The notes: generated from the letters alone by a model not told the origin. A DNA stretch of 64,000 bases from Tenodera sinensis (GCA_030765045.1 CM060962.1:259610647-259674646); one strand, 5' to 3'. Shown: positions 1 to 11,900, numbered from the stretch's first letter. Translations and numbers: made by a program.

Positions 1-540
1 ACTGACTGTGGATATGTAACAAGCAAAGAGGTAGCTTTTCTACGATAAAGGCCTCAGGTTCCATGCGTTGATTACTACCAGAGGGCAAATACACATTTAT
101 AAAATGAACATTATTGAGAAAGGTGAACTATTCCTTGACTAAAATGGCATTCGTGTTGTACATGAATGTTGGCACGAAAAATAATCACCGTGCCTCTGTT
201 GTTACCAGTGTTCATTATGTAGTCATAACAAGGACCGAACATTTACCTCTTGTAAAAATAGGGCATCTGAGTCATTTTTAGGTAAGAAATACAGCAACAT
301 CGCCGGTTTATGTTTACTGCGTAAGCAGCTAGTATTTAAAGTTGTGTAATTCCTCACAAAACCGTAACACGTAGGGCAGAAAAGAAAACATTAACCCAAA
401 GGAGGCGAATAAGCATTCCTGTACGAAACCTCTATGACATTAACAGCATTTTTCGATAAAGGTCTGTGAAAAGCATAATTCAGAAACGAAGAGCGGATAA
501 GTATCAGATTTGGTATTTAAGTTTGGTATGTAACAAAGAA
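1..540. other. unassigned AT-rich intergenic stretch
   Basis: I see no coding frame, RNA gene or recognisable repeat. The base composition matches the surrounding intergenic DNA. Confidence 0.4.
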
Positions 541-900
541 GATACACGAAAATTTTCATAAAAAATCCTAACCCTAAATTACCCCCTACATGAAACATTT
601 CTCAAACATTTTATTTTCTCAAAAATTCCTGTAACAATTTTGATTAAAATAACATTTATTAAACTTTCATACATGATAAATAAAATGTACATTTTGGAGT
701 TTTTGGGAAAGACCTGCTAGTCCTCTTTACTCGGAGGACTTTTGTATGATGCTGTATAACTGGTAAACGTTGAGTGACACATAAACACGTGCTACACAAA
801 GCTTTCTTTAAAACACACAAGTTGTTTGAAACAATGTTTTTGTGGTAGGTATATGCCATTTCCGAGATTCCATTATTAATGGTCCGATTTGTTTCATACT
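541..900 (+). repeat. repeat family R, internal fragment
   Basis: This matches the middle of the full R copy at 11901-12746 in the same orientation. Shared landmarks in order are a block like 'ACATGAAACATTTCTC', then 'TTTTGATTAAAATAAC', then 'ATAACTGGTAAACGTTGAG'. Both ends of the element are missing or too diverged to see. Confidence 0.6.
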
Positions 901-1919
901 TTGTCATTCTTTTAAGCTCCTGTCAATGTTCAGCTGTTTCTCGCGATTGTTTGGAAAGAGTGAGATTTTAACGCCAATAAATTGCGTCCAATTTTTAAAT
1001 ATTTCTCTATTGATGGGCATTTATCCATGACAAAATGTATATTGTAGCTAATTTTACAAAAGCTTATGTCGAAAAATATGAAGTACATAGAAAAAATTAG
1101 CGTTCATAAGAATAATTTGTAAACCCAGAAATAAAAGTTTAGGAGCTAGCGAAACTGTGAATACAACACATCAGGCATTTAAAAGTAGTATTTAATGACC
1201 CTTTAATCTAGTATGAGACATCAGCTGCAGGGCAGTAATGTAACATGTAACAAAATGATACATGTAACAAATTTCAGAAGGAAACATTAAATAACTAATA
1301 TATAATTTCGCCTCCCACGTTTGCCGGCTATGATGACTGAAGAAAACTCGGAAAAGATCTCAGTCATGGAGGACGATTCCTGGCAGGATTTCATCTTTGG
1401 ATTAATCGCTATAGTAATAAAAAATCCATCCTTTATATTTCCAGCAAATGTTTTAAACTGGCATTGAAAACTCACCAAGGTGAGAAAAAGAGGCACACCT
1501 AAACTGGAACTGGTGTGAGAAACCGATTATATACTGCGAAGAAACCTTTTTCTCTGTCTCGAAACCGTTTGTAAGATATTTTCTTCTACAATGTCCAAAG
1601 CCCCGAGTATGCTGCCTCATTATCCAGGAAATCGGTGCTCAGGAAACTTTTCCTTCGCTTTTGCGGAAACGGAAATGTCTGGTGAATGTTGTAACAGCTC
1701 AATAATTTGTTCCTTCAAAACCTAAGTTGTCTTTGCTGCGCGTGAAGCAAATGCAGTAGTAAACCCATATAAAGTCACCTCTAATGATGTAGGTACCCGG
1801 AACTTTTGCCTTCACTTTTTTTCCAGTTATTATTCGCCTCGGTTCACACACCTAGCAGCAATGATTACGTTTGTTCTAAAATTCTCAGATTCCAAATTGT
1901 ATAACGATTGTGTGTGTGT
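901..1919. other. unassigned intergenic stretch
   Basis: Only short chance frames are present. No tRNA-like head, terminal repeat or protein similarity could be recognised. Confidence 0.4.
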
Positions 1920-1947
1920 GGGGCGGGGGGGGGGGGGGGGGAGGGGC
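1920..1947 (+). repeat. poly-G tract
   Basis: A nearly pure run of G, broken by single C and A bases, follows a short TG run. It is a simple-sequence tract and a likely sequencing or assembly weak point. Confidence 0.85.
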
Positions 1948-2197
1948 GTAAGGCTTGGCTCTTCATGGGCTGCTTATACTTCCCTTGCTAAGCAAAGTGC
2001 TGTCCATTCCAAAAGATGGTATAGTATCGCAACCTTATATTTCGAATGGGTGATCCGGTACTCAATAATCCTTGCAAGAAAATATTGCTTTCTCTATCAC
2101 GTGCCTGGTAGGTACCCAAAAATTCAATATCGAAATTTCCCCAGACGATATATTTTGAGGCCCTGAATAAAAACTCTGATGTGTAGCACTCACATGA

Positions 2198-3018
2198 CTT
2201 TCTCTACTCTTATACTAACTATTCTTGCAAAATCTTATTCCTTTATCTTCTTCATGTTAGTCGAGATAAACATTTGCAGAAATTATCTTTTTGCTGATTT
2301 TCTTATAGGTGCAAGGGGAATGTGGGGAATACAGTAGGCTTTGAGCGATAGTCAAATCGTTTTAAGCTTTGAAATTCCGTTCTCTTTTCACGGCCAAGGG
2401 ATAAAAAGTGAATAACGACCTTCCATTTGAGAAAAGTTTTAAGTACTGCAAAACTCGCACAAATTTCAAGGAAGATCTCCTAAACGGTTCACTCCACAAG
2501 AATGCATTTCCACATAACTTGTGTATTTTAACGAGATGTACGTTTTTGTATAGTAAGATATGGTCTATCTCTTACGGTTTACCAGTTATGCAAAAGTCAC
2601 GCAGACTAAGCAGGACTATATAGGCTACAGCCAGAAAATTCAAAATGTACATTTCATTTACCTAAAAATATCTCAAACAAATGTCATTTTAATCAAAATC
2701 GTTAGAGCAATTTTTGAGAACACCAAAATTTTCGAAAAATCTTCTATGTAAGGGTATGTTTAGGGTGGCGAAATGATCTTCAAAATCTTCGTCTCACATC
2801 CTTGAAAGATATTAAACTTAAATAACAACTTGGGTCTTTAAACGACTTTTCGTTTTTGAGTTACGCTGTTTACAGTTAGACTGAGATATACACGCGCGCG
2901 CTGACCATTTTTTTTTGACTCAGGATGCCTCAAAACATATATTTTCGCAGAAATTTCGACATCGAAATTTTGGGTAGAATACAATACTACCTCTACTTAC
3001 TATACGTAGTAGAGAAAG
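2198..3018 (-). mobile_element. repeat family R, full-length copy, MITE-like
   Basis: This 821-bp copy is bounded by inverted termini. Its left end reads CTTTCTCTACTCTTATACTA and the reverse complement of its right end begins CTTTCTCTACTACGTATAGT. The interior is colinear, in reverse, with the copy at 11901-12746, including the 'GGTGCAAGGGGAATGTGGGG' block and the 'TATATTTTCGCAGAAATTTC' block. No long ORF is present. I see no convincing target duplication (left flank CACATGA, right flank CAGAAAA). The structure fits a non-autonomous DNA transposon, but the superfamily is not determined. Confidence 0.6.
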
Positions 3019-3039
3019 CAGAAAATTATCTTGGAAAAG

Positions 3040-3335
3040 GGTATGTGTTCCGTGAACAGTATTGCTCAACTATGAAAACTCATAAATACCAATTTTTGTA
3101 TTTCAAACATGCGACATCTCTCACCTCAATGTACCCTTTACCAGAAACTTTTTTTTTTTTAATGTTTATAATATCAAGATGGGTTTAACAATTTTAAGAT
3201 GCGTTTCTATTTAAAATATTTACATGAAGTTGTCTTCAGTGGAAATGTTGTACAATGTTGCATAACTGGTAAGCGTTGACTCCGTCTTCCCTTTTCACAT
3301 TAATGTATTTTGTCATGAACTAATTTGATATAACA
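3040..3335 (+). repeat. repeat family R, fragment in opposite orientation to its neighbour
   Basis: It contains 'GAACAGTATTGCTCAACT' and 'GCATAACTGGTAAGCGTTGA', both markers of the R interior on the plus strand. It lies beside the minus-strand R copy at 2198-3018. Confidence 0.45.
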
Positions 3336-4189
3336 TAATAAAATTTTGTAATAACATTACCTCTAAGCTTCAAGGTGAACTATTGTTGTCTAAATAAAAT
3401 TTATTCTTCAGTACAAAAAGAACACAACACATGAATGACTATCCCATAAATATTCTCCCGTTCTGAGGTTATGTGCGAAATACAATAAGCTTTCAAATAA
3501 AATACAGCTGGATTTTAGTTTTCCTTACAAGCAGTTTAAGAAACAATCAAATATAGGAATTATTTGCATGTGATTGTCAGTTGTATCGCTTATATTTGCA
3601 ATTCTAGTCTTAAATAATAGTTTAATAGATGTTTCATTCTTAGTCTTAGTTTCTTAATACTTTATTGTATTCTTTTTTATTGCATTCATGCGTATTTAAT
3701 TACTATTTATTCAGTTGTATCACTTATGATTATACGTTTAATTAGTATACGCTATGCAATGTCTTGTCTTCAATAATAACTTAATAGATATTTTATTTTT
3801 AGTTTCTTTGTATTCCCTTTTGTATTCTTGTTTTGCATTTCGTCAAGCTTATTTAAAAAGTTACGTGTAGGTACTCCAACTGGAGCTTTGCTTTGTTGTA
3901 GCACAAATGAATTAATGCCTGAATGGACGAAAGAACAAACGAACAAACGAACGAACAAACACACAAAAAACAAAAACTTAACAAATGAATAAACAAACAG
4001 ATTAGCTGGCTGCAGTTGGCTTCTTATGTATGATTCATTTCTCAGATGATAAAGCTTTAAAACTGAACAATACAATATCTGATGGGTTATATTTATACAA
4101 CTCTTTCAATCCGCACTTCTACAGAGTCTTCCTACATAAGCTTATTCTTTTGTATCAGCCATGTTATTTGAAACAAAAGAGTTACAGGA
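3336..4189. other. unassigned AT-rich stretch with a short ACAA/ACGA repeat
   Basis: At about 3928-3972 there is an impure tetranucleotide repeat of GAAC and AAAC units. Read in reverse, it gives a spurious low-complexity peptide. The rest is AT-rich with no recognisable feature. Confidence 0.5.
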
Positions 4190-4335
4190 ATCCTTACACT
4201 AACTTTTCTTTATGGGTGCAAGGGGAGTGCACTAAGTGCAAGCGATAGTCAAAAATTTTAAAAGCGGAACGCTATGTGATGGCTTTGAAATTATCTTTAC
4301 ATCACCACGAGAAAAAGAAAACGATAATAATGTTG
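4190..4335 (-). repeat. repeat family R, end fragment
   Basis: The block 'GGGTGCAAGGGGAGTGCA' followed by 'GCGATAGTCAAAAATTTTAA' matches the right-hand part of R read in reverse. The copy is truncated. Confidence 0.5.
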
Positions 4336-4900
4336 TAGCAGTTGAAAAGTATACAGATTATTTGTATACTATCTTTCTATTCTGCAATTACTGCACATTT
4401 ATTTTACGTATAAGTTAGTGGATAGAGGAATAGGTAAAGTGTTGTATATCTACATCTAACAAGAGCAAATTGCAGGAAAAGATCAAAACAGTTGTCAGTT
4501 TCTTTTCAGAGCAAATGAAGTTATCAAACTTGATATGCCACATGAGGATTTGCTTATGACGAGGCAGCTGTTAATTGAATGTGTTATAGAACTGGTTGGT
4601 TTCACCTAGACAATAGATACGTAGTAAACTACAGTACACATACAACATTTCCTGTGTGTTTACCGTTTTCTACGAACAACCAGCACTATTTTATGCCATT
4701 GCATGAAAGTCTTAAACCTACTTTTATAAACTTTTATCTTTCCGCTATCCAGTGATGTGAAGAATACTATTGACGTTCAAGGTTTATATGAAATAAAAAC
4801 ATGATATATTCTCCATCGTTTAAATTAATCCATTCCTTATGTGTCTATATGATACTTGCAATTATGCAAAAGATCTGACCTCAATTTTTCGGCTGGACTC

Positions 4901-4931
<31 letters not shown>

Positions 4932-5754
4932 CTCTCCTCATTCCACACAAAAATCTCGAATTGTGATCCGAGAAAGAAAAAAATAATTGTGTGGGGGCAT
5001 ATACCTTATTTTTTCTGTGTTTGAGTACATAAATCAGGAACGGAAAAGGGAGGTGACGGGAATGCAATCGAGCATTTACCCTCTCTGCTAACTTCTCACG
5101 CCACCTCTTTTTTTCCGGTTGTATTCGTTTACGTACATACACCTGTTTACGAGGTGAGCCTCAAGGCGTGCAGTTACAGAACAGAGTAGAAACGTGTGTT
5201 GGTTTTGTGATTACACTCTAAAGTTAAATGGTTGCTGGAAAAAATACATACAATAAAACAAATGTTCACAGCTTACTCTTTGAAATGTATTTATACAAAC
5301 AAAACGATAATCATTTTCTTTTAGGGGTAAATTCTATGGAATAAATCATGAATAAAATAAATAGAAAGCAATAATTTTCCTTCATCACATAAATTGAAAA
5401 CGAACAGCTACACACTTACAAAAGAAACAAAAACACTGGCATAACCAGAATTGCTGAATGTTTATATGCAATTTATTCAGCATTATTTTGTCTACGTTAG
5501 GGGCCAAGTTTGTGAAAATCAATCCTAGCACACATGTAAGATGCATGTTCGTCATACGTGATCTTTATCTTGGTTCCACAATGTTCATTTTTGAAGGCGT
5601 CTGTACAAATAAATACCCTAAAAGTGCTAATAAAAGACCAGTATAGTTGCGGAAGCTAAGAAACTGATTTTCGGGGACAGCTTTAAAGAACTCTGTCCCG
5701 ATATTCCTTGGTAATCTCATATCTGTGCAATTTTGAACGGTTGTTAATTCTAAA
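4336..5754. other. unassigned stretch with a CT microsatellite
   Basis: A CT-rich simple repeat lies at 4899-4937. Open frames over it are Ser/Leu or Arg/Glu low-complexity artefacts. Nothing else was recognised. Confidence 0.5.
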
Positions 5755-6658
5755 GCCGGTGTCCCTAGGTCCAACTTTTTTGACCAAAGCTTTTGTAACC
5801 AATGAAATTGCACACAAAAGAAACAGTGTCTGTCACAATATGATGCAGTTTGGTCCAAAATGAATGACAGTTCACTTAGCAAGCGTGAGAAGTAAATATG
5901 GCAAACGTAAATATTAATTTAGCGATTGCTGTATTAAGTATAGGTTTGGAGTACAATTCCACGAATATCAGTAGGAGAAAAACATGTATTAGAAGTAAAA
6001 GACTCTGGTAGATATGGTCATGATTATAAACAAGAGAATGGAGCACGGGCTGAGGTGTATTGGGTCTACTACAAAACGAATTGAGGTTAGATGGCCCGGA
6101 AAACTATTGCAGTTTTTTAGAATTGACAAAGATTTATTTCTTAACCTTTTACATCGTCTCGAAGACAAAATTACGCACGACACAAACATGAGTTAAACTA
6201 TTACAGCGCGAAAGAACGGAACAACTTTGTAATTGTTTTAATCTTTGTATGGATGGACAGGAGATTTCACTAATTTCATAAAAACAAAAACTCGAAGCGT
6301 TCAAACGCTTAAACGAGGGATACCATGGCCTCCTGTGTCCAGTTTTTCATTTCTAGAATGCTGCAAGTTCTGTAAACAAACGCAAGCCACAAACGCAAAG
6401 CCGTACATGCAGAACAGCTGATTACACGTTGCATGCTCAGTCCGCCATATTGTTACGTTACTGACTCTGATTGACTATTTTCATGTTGTCGGATGAAAAA
6501 ATTAGATGCAGCTCAATCGCGTTGGATACATATAGGTTGGATACAAAAAATAGGATGGAAATTGCACGCAACAAAATTGCATCCAACTCATGATGTCTCA
6601 TGATGCACTTTTGTTGTATACAATGCTTTGGACCAAAAAGTTGGACTGTGGGATCGGC
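5755..6658 (+). mobile_element. PIF/Harbinger-like element, decayed
   Basis: The ends form an imperfect inverted repeat. The left end runs GCCGGTGTCCCTAGGTCC then AACTTTTTTGACCAAAGC. The reverse complement of the right end runs GCCGATCCCACAGTCC then AACTTTTTGGTCCAAAGC. The ~0.9-kb interval encloses a transposase relic at 6014-6240. No clear 3-bp target duplication remains (left AAA, right ACA), so the boundaries are approximate. Confidence 0.5.
6014..6240 (+). pseudogene. PIF/Harbinger (HARBI1-like) transposase N-terminal relic
   Basis: The translation includes LLQFFRIDKDLFLNLLHRLE and then KITHDTNMS. This resembles the start of the HARBI1/PIF nuclease domain, where an 'FRMxxxxFxxLLxxV' helix is followed by 'IxKxDTxMR'. 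An in-frame stop at about 6194-6196 falls directly after 'TNMS', and the frame beyond it (TITARKN) still looks like the family's 'ISPRERL' segment. The DDE catalytic region is absent. I infer a dead, internally deleted copy. It sits inside the inverted termini at 5755-6658. The main alternative is a chance open frame. Confidence 0.5.
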
Positions 6659-6879
6659 ACAATTGTGATGAAGCTTCGTTTGGCTAAGCAGAGAAAATAT
6701 CAGCAAACAACCGCTATTCTAAATCCATAGATTTCATATCAGAATATGAGTCATCAAAACTCCTGTACAGAATGTTTAAGATGTATTTATATTTTTGAAC
6801 AACTTTCAGAGGAGAAATAGTACTTTGTAACTTAGGAAAATTCTGAATTTTGTTCAGCTTTGGCATGAAACGTTTTATG

Positions 6880-7142
6880 TAACCCATTACACTTATGATT
6901 TAGCGCGCTAGCCTCTGGCGCGGAGGATCCGGGTTCGATCCCGGTACCAGCATGCGGACTTTATCCCCTCTGGTTGGTCTGGCACTGGATGCACTCAGTC
7001 TCGTTAGTCTCGAGGGGACCAATTGAGGAGCTACTTGATGGAAAAATAGCGGCCCAGGTCGTGAAGACCGCATAACTGGCCGGGAGGGATCGGGACGCTG
7101 ACCACGTAAAACCCTCCAGTACTGCACCCCACCAATGACGAG
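6880..7142 (+). mobile_element. tRNA-derived SINE, family C, copy 1
   Basis: A tRNA-like head carries a B box (GGGTTCGATCCCGGTACC) at about 6930-6947. The body that follows contains 'GGTCGTGAAGACCGCATAAC' and 'CCCTCCAGTACTGCA'. The same body occurs on the minus strand at 56938-57200. The minus-strand open frame here is not coding; it is matched by the frame in the other SINE copy. Confidence 0.75.
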
Positions 7143-7261
7143 CTTCATGGGCTGTAGTGCCGGGGCTTAGTTAGGTCCCTGTTATACAGTATTAAATTTA
7201 TCTAAATTGGTAAATAAATATGTGAAAAAAGTGAGGTCACTTATCCACTCTTCATCAATTA

Positions 7262-7905
7262 CTTTTGCCATTTTCAGATTTCGAATTTCAGAGAAGTGCC
7301 AGTTTCGCTCCTTAAGGTGAAGAATCGCCACAACATTGCACCTTTATGTAACCACTGCACTTGAAGTAGTATAGAATATCTGTGTATTCGGTTTCAAATT
7401 CATCTAAATATGCCTGAAATTGGCGACGGCGAAGTGATGTCCGTTTAAGTGCATTCTCTGATTTTATCACTATTTGCATTACTTTATCTAAAGATACGCT
7501 GTAGCGCACAGCGCTTCTCGGCGCATTGCACAATGTATTGCAACTAATTCATTTGACCCCTCAGTGTATTTTAGAAATCATCTTATGAAGCCAATCTTGT
7601 TCCTTCTCATTGTAGGGGCACCATCTGTGGCAACACAAACCAATTTCCTCCAAGGTAATCGGAACTTTGCCACAACTTGTACAACAGCTTGGAAAATATC
7701 TTCCCCGCTTGTAGTGTTTACCAAAAGAACCAACTCAAGAAATTCACACACTGCATACAAAAATGGCTAATTAAGCAGTGTCTTTAATGTCGATATGTCC
7801 AATTCTTCAATACATACTTTTAAGTTCCTCTTTTAATTGATATTCGGGATAATCATCTATTTCGGTAATCCTATTTGTAACAGCTTGCGGAGAGAAGCAT
7901 ATTCA
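7262..7905 (-). pseudogene. hAT transposase relic, GTF2IRD2-like
   Basis: Reading leftward there are three colinear segments of a hAT-type transposase in different frames. The first (about 7900-7765) gives SPQAVTNRITEIDDYPEYQL and then DIKDTA*LAIF. The second (7760-7578) gives TTSGEDIFQAVVQVV and LVCVATDGAPTMRRNKIGFI. The third (7533-7312) gives RRRQFQAYLDEFETEYTDIL. The TDGAPxM block is the hallmark of the GTF2IRD2/ZBED-like hAT lineage, lying around a catalytic Asp. Stops and frame changes mean it is not functional. No termini were found around it. It is separate from the hAT element at 8711-9650. Confidence 0.75.
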
Positions 7906-8710
7906 TTGAAACTGTTCTTTCTTGGACAAAGCTGCCTGGAGATCATAGTTAAACATTTACAAATTTTTCTTCTGAGAAACATCAAAATTTTTCTGCTATA
8001 GATGCTTTGAGAGAAGATTATTGACTCAGAGTATGTTTGTTGTTAAAGAAATCGAAACCAGGTTTGTCTCAAGCTTTTAATGCATGCTTTCGTTCTTCGA
8101 ATTATTTACGCTTGTTTGGCCCTATTTACAAGGAATAAGGAAATAACTCAGTTTTGAAATTTTGAAATCACTAGGTATTAGGTGACAAACTCAAGAAGCG
8201 TATCGGAAAGAATTTGAAACTGCGGAGTTGTTTACCTGAGCTTATCGCACGTACACAGCGAGACAGTATATGTACACTGTATTCAGCTGCCATCATGTCT
8301 TTGGGACAGTAATATGTCATACACCGGCAGGTGCGAGAGATCATCCATTTGTGTTGCATTACTAAGTGTACGCCAAGTTACCATATAATTATTACTGTTC
8401 TAGTAAACACATAACAAGCGATCGGAGCGCTCTGTCAACCAAGGTCAATATGCTCGGTCGCATTGCCAAACAGTGCTTCAGTTGTCACTACTGCAATGTC
8501 AGGGTTACTATAGAAATGTTACCAACATTGACTGAAGAAACAGTTTGTTTACAGTCGGCGAGTGATCTGATACACGAAACAAATTTATTTAAGTATTATA
8601 TTGCGCTGTAATGGGTCATGCACATAAAGATTAAGAAAACAAAATGTATGTTTGTATCTTTGTACGCGAGTGTGCGTGTATATATGTATGCAGGTATGTT
8701 CATTTATTAT
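7906..8710. other. unassigned intergenic stretch
   Basis: No recognisable repeat or protein similarity. It ends at the target duplication of the hAT element that follows. Confidence 0.4.
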
Positions 8711-9650
8711 CAGGGTTGCCAACATTTAAAAGTAAAATTATCGTACCAGCCACTCAAAATTATAGATTTGGATTCAAAATTATCGTACATCATAAAGCAA
8801 ACGCTACAACAATAAAAATATCAGTATAATACTTATGAAAATATAAGAGTAATGATATTTATTATATCCACTTACAAGATTGATGACCTCAACCAATATT
8901 ACAACTTTAGCACTTATGTTTCTCGCACTATTCATCTGAAAGTTCAGCTTCCTCAACCGTTGTAGCATTGTAGCATTGTACAAATTTGTTGTTGAGATAA
9001 ACCTTAACATCTTCTCGGTGACTTGCAGATTTTGAGATTTACCACGTTCTTTCATAAGTTGAGACAACATAAGCTGAGTTCATTTACCGTATCTAGTGCC
9101 AATCTGTTTCTAACTTTGGTTTTTATTAAACCCGGTTTAGTAAAAAAAAAATTCACAAGAAGTGCTTCTGCAGGGCAAGGAAACCACTGATAATGCAAAG
9201 GCCGCTAGTTCTTTGAAATCAGAATTTTCACCAAGGTGACATGTGTTTAACAGAAACTGCCAGGTTCAGGCATATTCTTTATTTCACACAGAATATCACG
9301 TATTCCGAGTTTTCTCCATTGATCATCAATTTTCTGAACAGTGCCTTCTTCATTGAGATTACCAGATTTGGGCACACTGGCAATAAGAGGATAAAGGGTA
9401 GCAGCCTTAGTAGGGTTGGAAATGGTTGCTATGGGGTGGAGACAGACGATGAGGACAAAAATGGTGTTATTTGCAATTATTTTCATTTCGCTGGAGTGAC
9501 AAACCAGTGAAAATGATATTTTGCCGATATCGAACTATCATACATTCAAATTATCGTACACCCCCAAATTATCGTACGGGTTGACAACCATTGTACAAAC
9601 ATTAAAATTATCGTATGCCCCCATAATTATCGTACGAGTTGGCAACCCTG
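8711..9650 (-). mobile_element. hAT-superfamily DNA transposon, internally deleted, with 8-bp target duplication
   Basis: The element is bounded by a 13-bp inverted repeat, CAGGGTTGCCAAC at the left and its complement at the right. It is flanked by a perfect 8-bp direct repeat, TTTATTAT, at 8703-8710 and 9651-9658. That duplication size and the CAG terminus are diagnostic of hAT elements. Near both ends the motif AAATTATCGTAC recurs (about 8737, 8777, 9545, 9567, 9604, 9623), as expected for subterminal transposase-binding repeats. The 940-bp length is far below the 2.5-4 kb of autonomous copies. A C-terminal transposase relic lies inside. Confidence 0.9.
8804..9486 (-). pseudogene. hAT transposase C-terminal relic inside the hAT element
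   Basis: Reading leftward from 9486 the segments are LYPLIASVPKSGNLNEEG then VQKIDDQWRKLGI, then FKELAAFALSVVSLPC, then a shifted frame with TKPGLIKTKVRNRLALDTVN, then KSQNLQVTEKMLRFIS and NLYNATMLQ. The 'LSxFALSxLSLPxSNAxVERxFSxxNxxKTKxRNRL' pattern is the hAT dimerisation domain. The 'VxxKMLRFxxxxNLYxxA' tail is also typical of insect hAT proteins. Frameshifts and a stop lie in the middle, and the N-terminal zinc finger and first catalytic residues are missing. This copy could only move with transposase supplied in trans. Confidence 0.8.
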
Positions 9651-9658
9651 TTTATTAT

Positions 9659-10230
9659 AAATGTATAAAAAGCATGTGATACGTATATAATTTTGAAATA
9701 CACCTTTCAAGTTCGACTTGATGGAATCCTGAGCACTTTGAAAATACCGGCGTACACCAAACATGGAGAGGTACATTTCCTTTTCGCGTAGCAAACACAA
9801 GCGTTATCTTCACGAATGATACAAAAGTGCTTACATAACTTCCCATTCAGCTTTGAAGATGCATCTGTTTACTTTGTTATGTTGCATAATTGCACCACTG
9901 ACATAACGAGTGGTGGTGTTTAAGGGCCCGTCGACAGCTAGGTCATTTGGGCTGACATAACGAGGGTTGCTTTGAGCGACTGACCGATTCTCGGAAGCAG
10001 ATAGCACAGCAGATGGCCTGAGACGTAAACGGGGTTAAAACTACCATATAAAGGAAAACACACATTGAGACAGCTTTCCACGTGTCTGAACTAGATCAGT
10101 TTTAAAGGGTGCAAGGTGAAGATTTTAATTAAACTTACACTACATACACCACGCAACCCATAAGTGGGACAAACTATTATAAAAATAATTTTGTTTTATA
10201 ACAGTCTTAAAAAATAAAAATATAAAGCAA

Positions 10231-10233
<3 letters not shown>
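9659..10233. other. unassigned stretch; short direct repeat of GACATAACGAG
   Basis: The motif GACATAACGAG occurs at about 9900 and 9953. Nothing else was recognised before the AC microsatellite. Confidence 0.4.

Positions 10234-10309
<76 letters not shown>
10234..10309 (+). repeat. (AC)n microsatellite
   Basis: An uninterrupted AC run of about 76 bp. The reverse-strand cysteine/valine frame over it is spurious. Confidence 0.97.
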
Positions 10310-10314
<5 letters not shown>

Positions 10315-10384
10315 AATACTTAGCCAGATATATGAATTTAGGTCCGTGAACCTTGAGGTAATTAAGATATCATTAAGCCTATTT

Positions 10385-10830
10385 ATAACCCAGCAGGATG
10401 ACCCAGGCGGTAGTGTATATGGCCCATATTGGGGAGGTGGTGGGTTCGCTTCCCTTAGCAACCTTCTTAACCCATGGGTTTTTTAAGGGTTTCCCCGGTT
10501 CACTAGACGAATGCTGGAAAGGATAATTGCATCCTCCGAATTTTCTGTCCCTGCATTTCATCTTACTTCTCAATTCATTTCACCTTTTATCCTGGTTGGC
10601 TAGTTCAGGGTACCAAGCGTTGGCGGGAGTTTCGGCGTGCATAGCAAGTGCATTGCTCTCTGCAAATCTTCGTCCTCCGGATCAGGTAGGTCTCCGAGGG
10701 GAGCCGATTTTACGAGCCGCCAGCGGGGACTTCAGAGTCTCGGGGACTCTGACCTCTGCTGTTGTCTCTCCTTAGTCTGACGCCTCTTAGTTTCCTCTCA
10801 CCTCACTCCTTTCTCCCGGGGGCGGAAATT
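10385..10830 (+). mobile_element. SINE family B, diverged copy
   Basis: The head 'GACCCAGGCGGTAGTGTATA' and the B-box-like GGGTTCGCTTCCC align with the SINE-B head at 13196. They are followed by the shared 'GTTTCCCCGGTTCACTAG' and 'GAATGCTGGA' block. The 3' half is poorly conserved, so the right boundary is approximate. Confidence 0.65.
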
Positions 10831-10969
10831 TAGGGGTATAGGCACAGAAACTTTCATTGTTCGATGTGCGAAACCCCCCTTTGAAACTTGCCATAGTGTC
10901 ACAGTATCAAGCTTATTTAGAAGTGTGACCTAAGGCATGATATATTGTGTATGCAAATAAAAAATGGAA

Positions 10970-11265
10970 AGTATTGTAGAACAAAGACAGTACCAAATGA
11001 GCATTTTGAGGATAGGAGCAGGGTGTTGCAGGAATTGCTTATATCAATGAAAGGTTAAATGATTTCAAACAAAAGTGGAAAGAACATGTTGAATGAATGC
11101 CAGAGATCGGACTTCCTAAAGAAATAACGCAATATCATCCTAAAGGTAGGAGATCGGTGGGTAGACCCAGGAAACGATGGCTGGAGGACTTTGACGGCGG
11201 AACAGGCACTAGACTGCCTATGCCATGAAATGAAGAAGTGCTGCAGGAACTTTTTTACTGCGCTA
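10970..11265 (+). pseudogene. LINE reverse-transcriptase C-terminal fragment, RTE-like
   Basis: The translation reads IAYINERLNDFKQKWKEHVE, then a stop, then MPEIGLPKEITQYHPKGRRS and VGRPRKRWLEDFDGGTGT. The 'KWxEHVxRM...RLPKxxxxYxPKGRRxxGRPxKRW' block is the conserved C-terminus of an abundant insect LINE group related to RTE. The copy is 5'-truncated and carries a stop. Similar blocks occur at 26330-26880 (minus) and 61950-62458 (plus), but the three are diverged and inserted independently. Confidence 0.75.
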
Positions 11266-11900
11266 CATCCGTCAATACTAAATCCATTATGTTAGAGTGT
11301 ACGATTATGACACATGCTTATGGCGTATCAGATGTAAACAAAACACTCTTGTACAGTAGTAGCCACTGTCTCTAGGTGTGTCTGATGTGAAGCCTACTGA
11401 TGGTACTGCAATACCGTGTGGCTTGCTACAGTAAATGCAAGTAATGGTTAGTTTCCCGTTGTGGACAGGACAAGAAGAAATCCTAGGTCGCACCGCAGTT
11501 ATTACCGCATTTCTCTTGTCACGATAGTGTACTTCCAGATACGTGGTGACAGAGAAACTGCGATTACAATGAGTTAAAAATAGAGCAAAACATGCATTCG
11601 AACCTTTTTTTTTTAATTTAGAGATTTTCATTTTAAATTACAACTTCATTGTAATTCTATGCGATCAAATAGTTCTGTACTTTGTTGTATTAAGATACAT
11701 AACTTTGTAAAGCGGAAATCTGTGGAAACGAATAAAAGAGTATAACTAACGCGTACCGTTTTAGCCTGGTTTTACTTATTTTACTTTAGTTTTTATCGCA
11801 TAGTAACCGCCTCTATAAACACCGGCGCATTGCCCTCCGCCAATCACAGACTTAGGTGCATTTCGTTACAGTGTCTCTAACTCGCACTTTCTCCTTTTTA
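11266..11900. other. unassigned intergenic stretch with a 108-codon open frame
   Basis: A minus-strand frame at 11305-11631 is cysteine- and histidine-containing but matches no family I recognise. Nothing else supports it as a gene. Confidence 0.35.

Noticed and set aside
6900..7148. Minus-strand 82-codon frame similar to a plus-strand frame at 56945-57202
   Set aside because: The similarity is due to both being inside SINE-C copies with tRNA-like heads; not a protein family.
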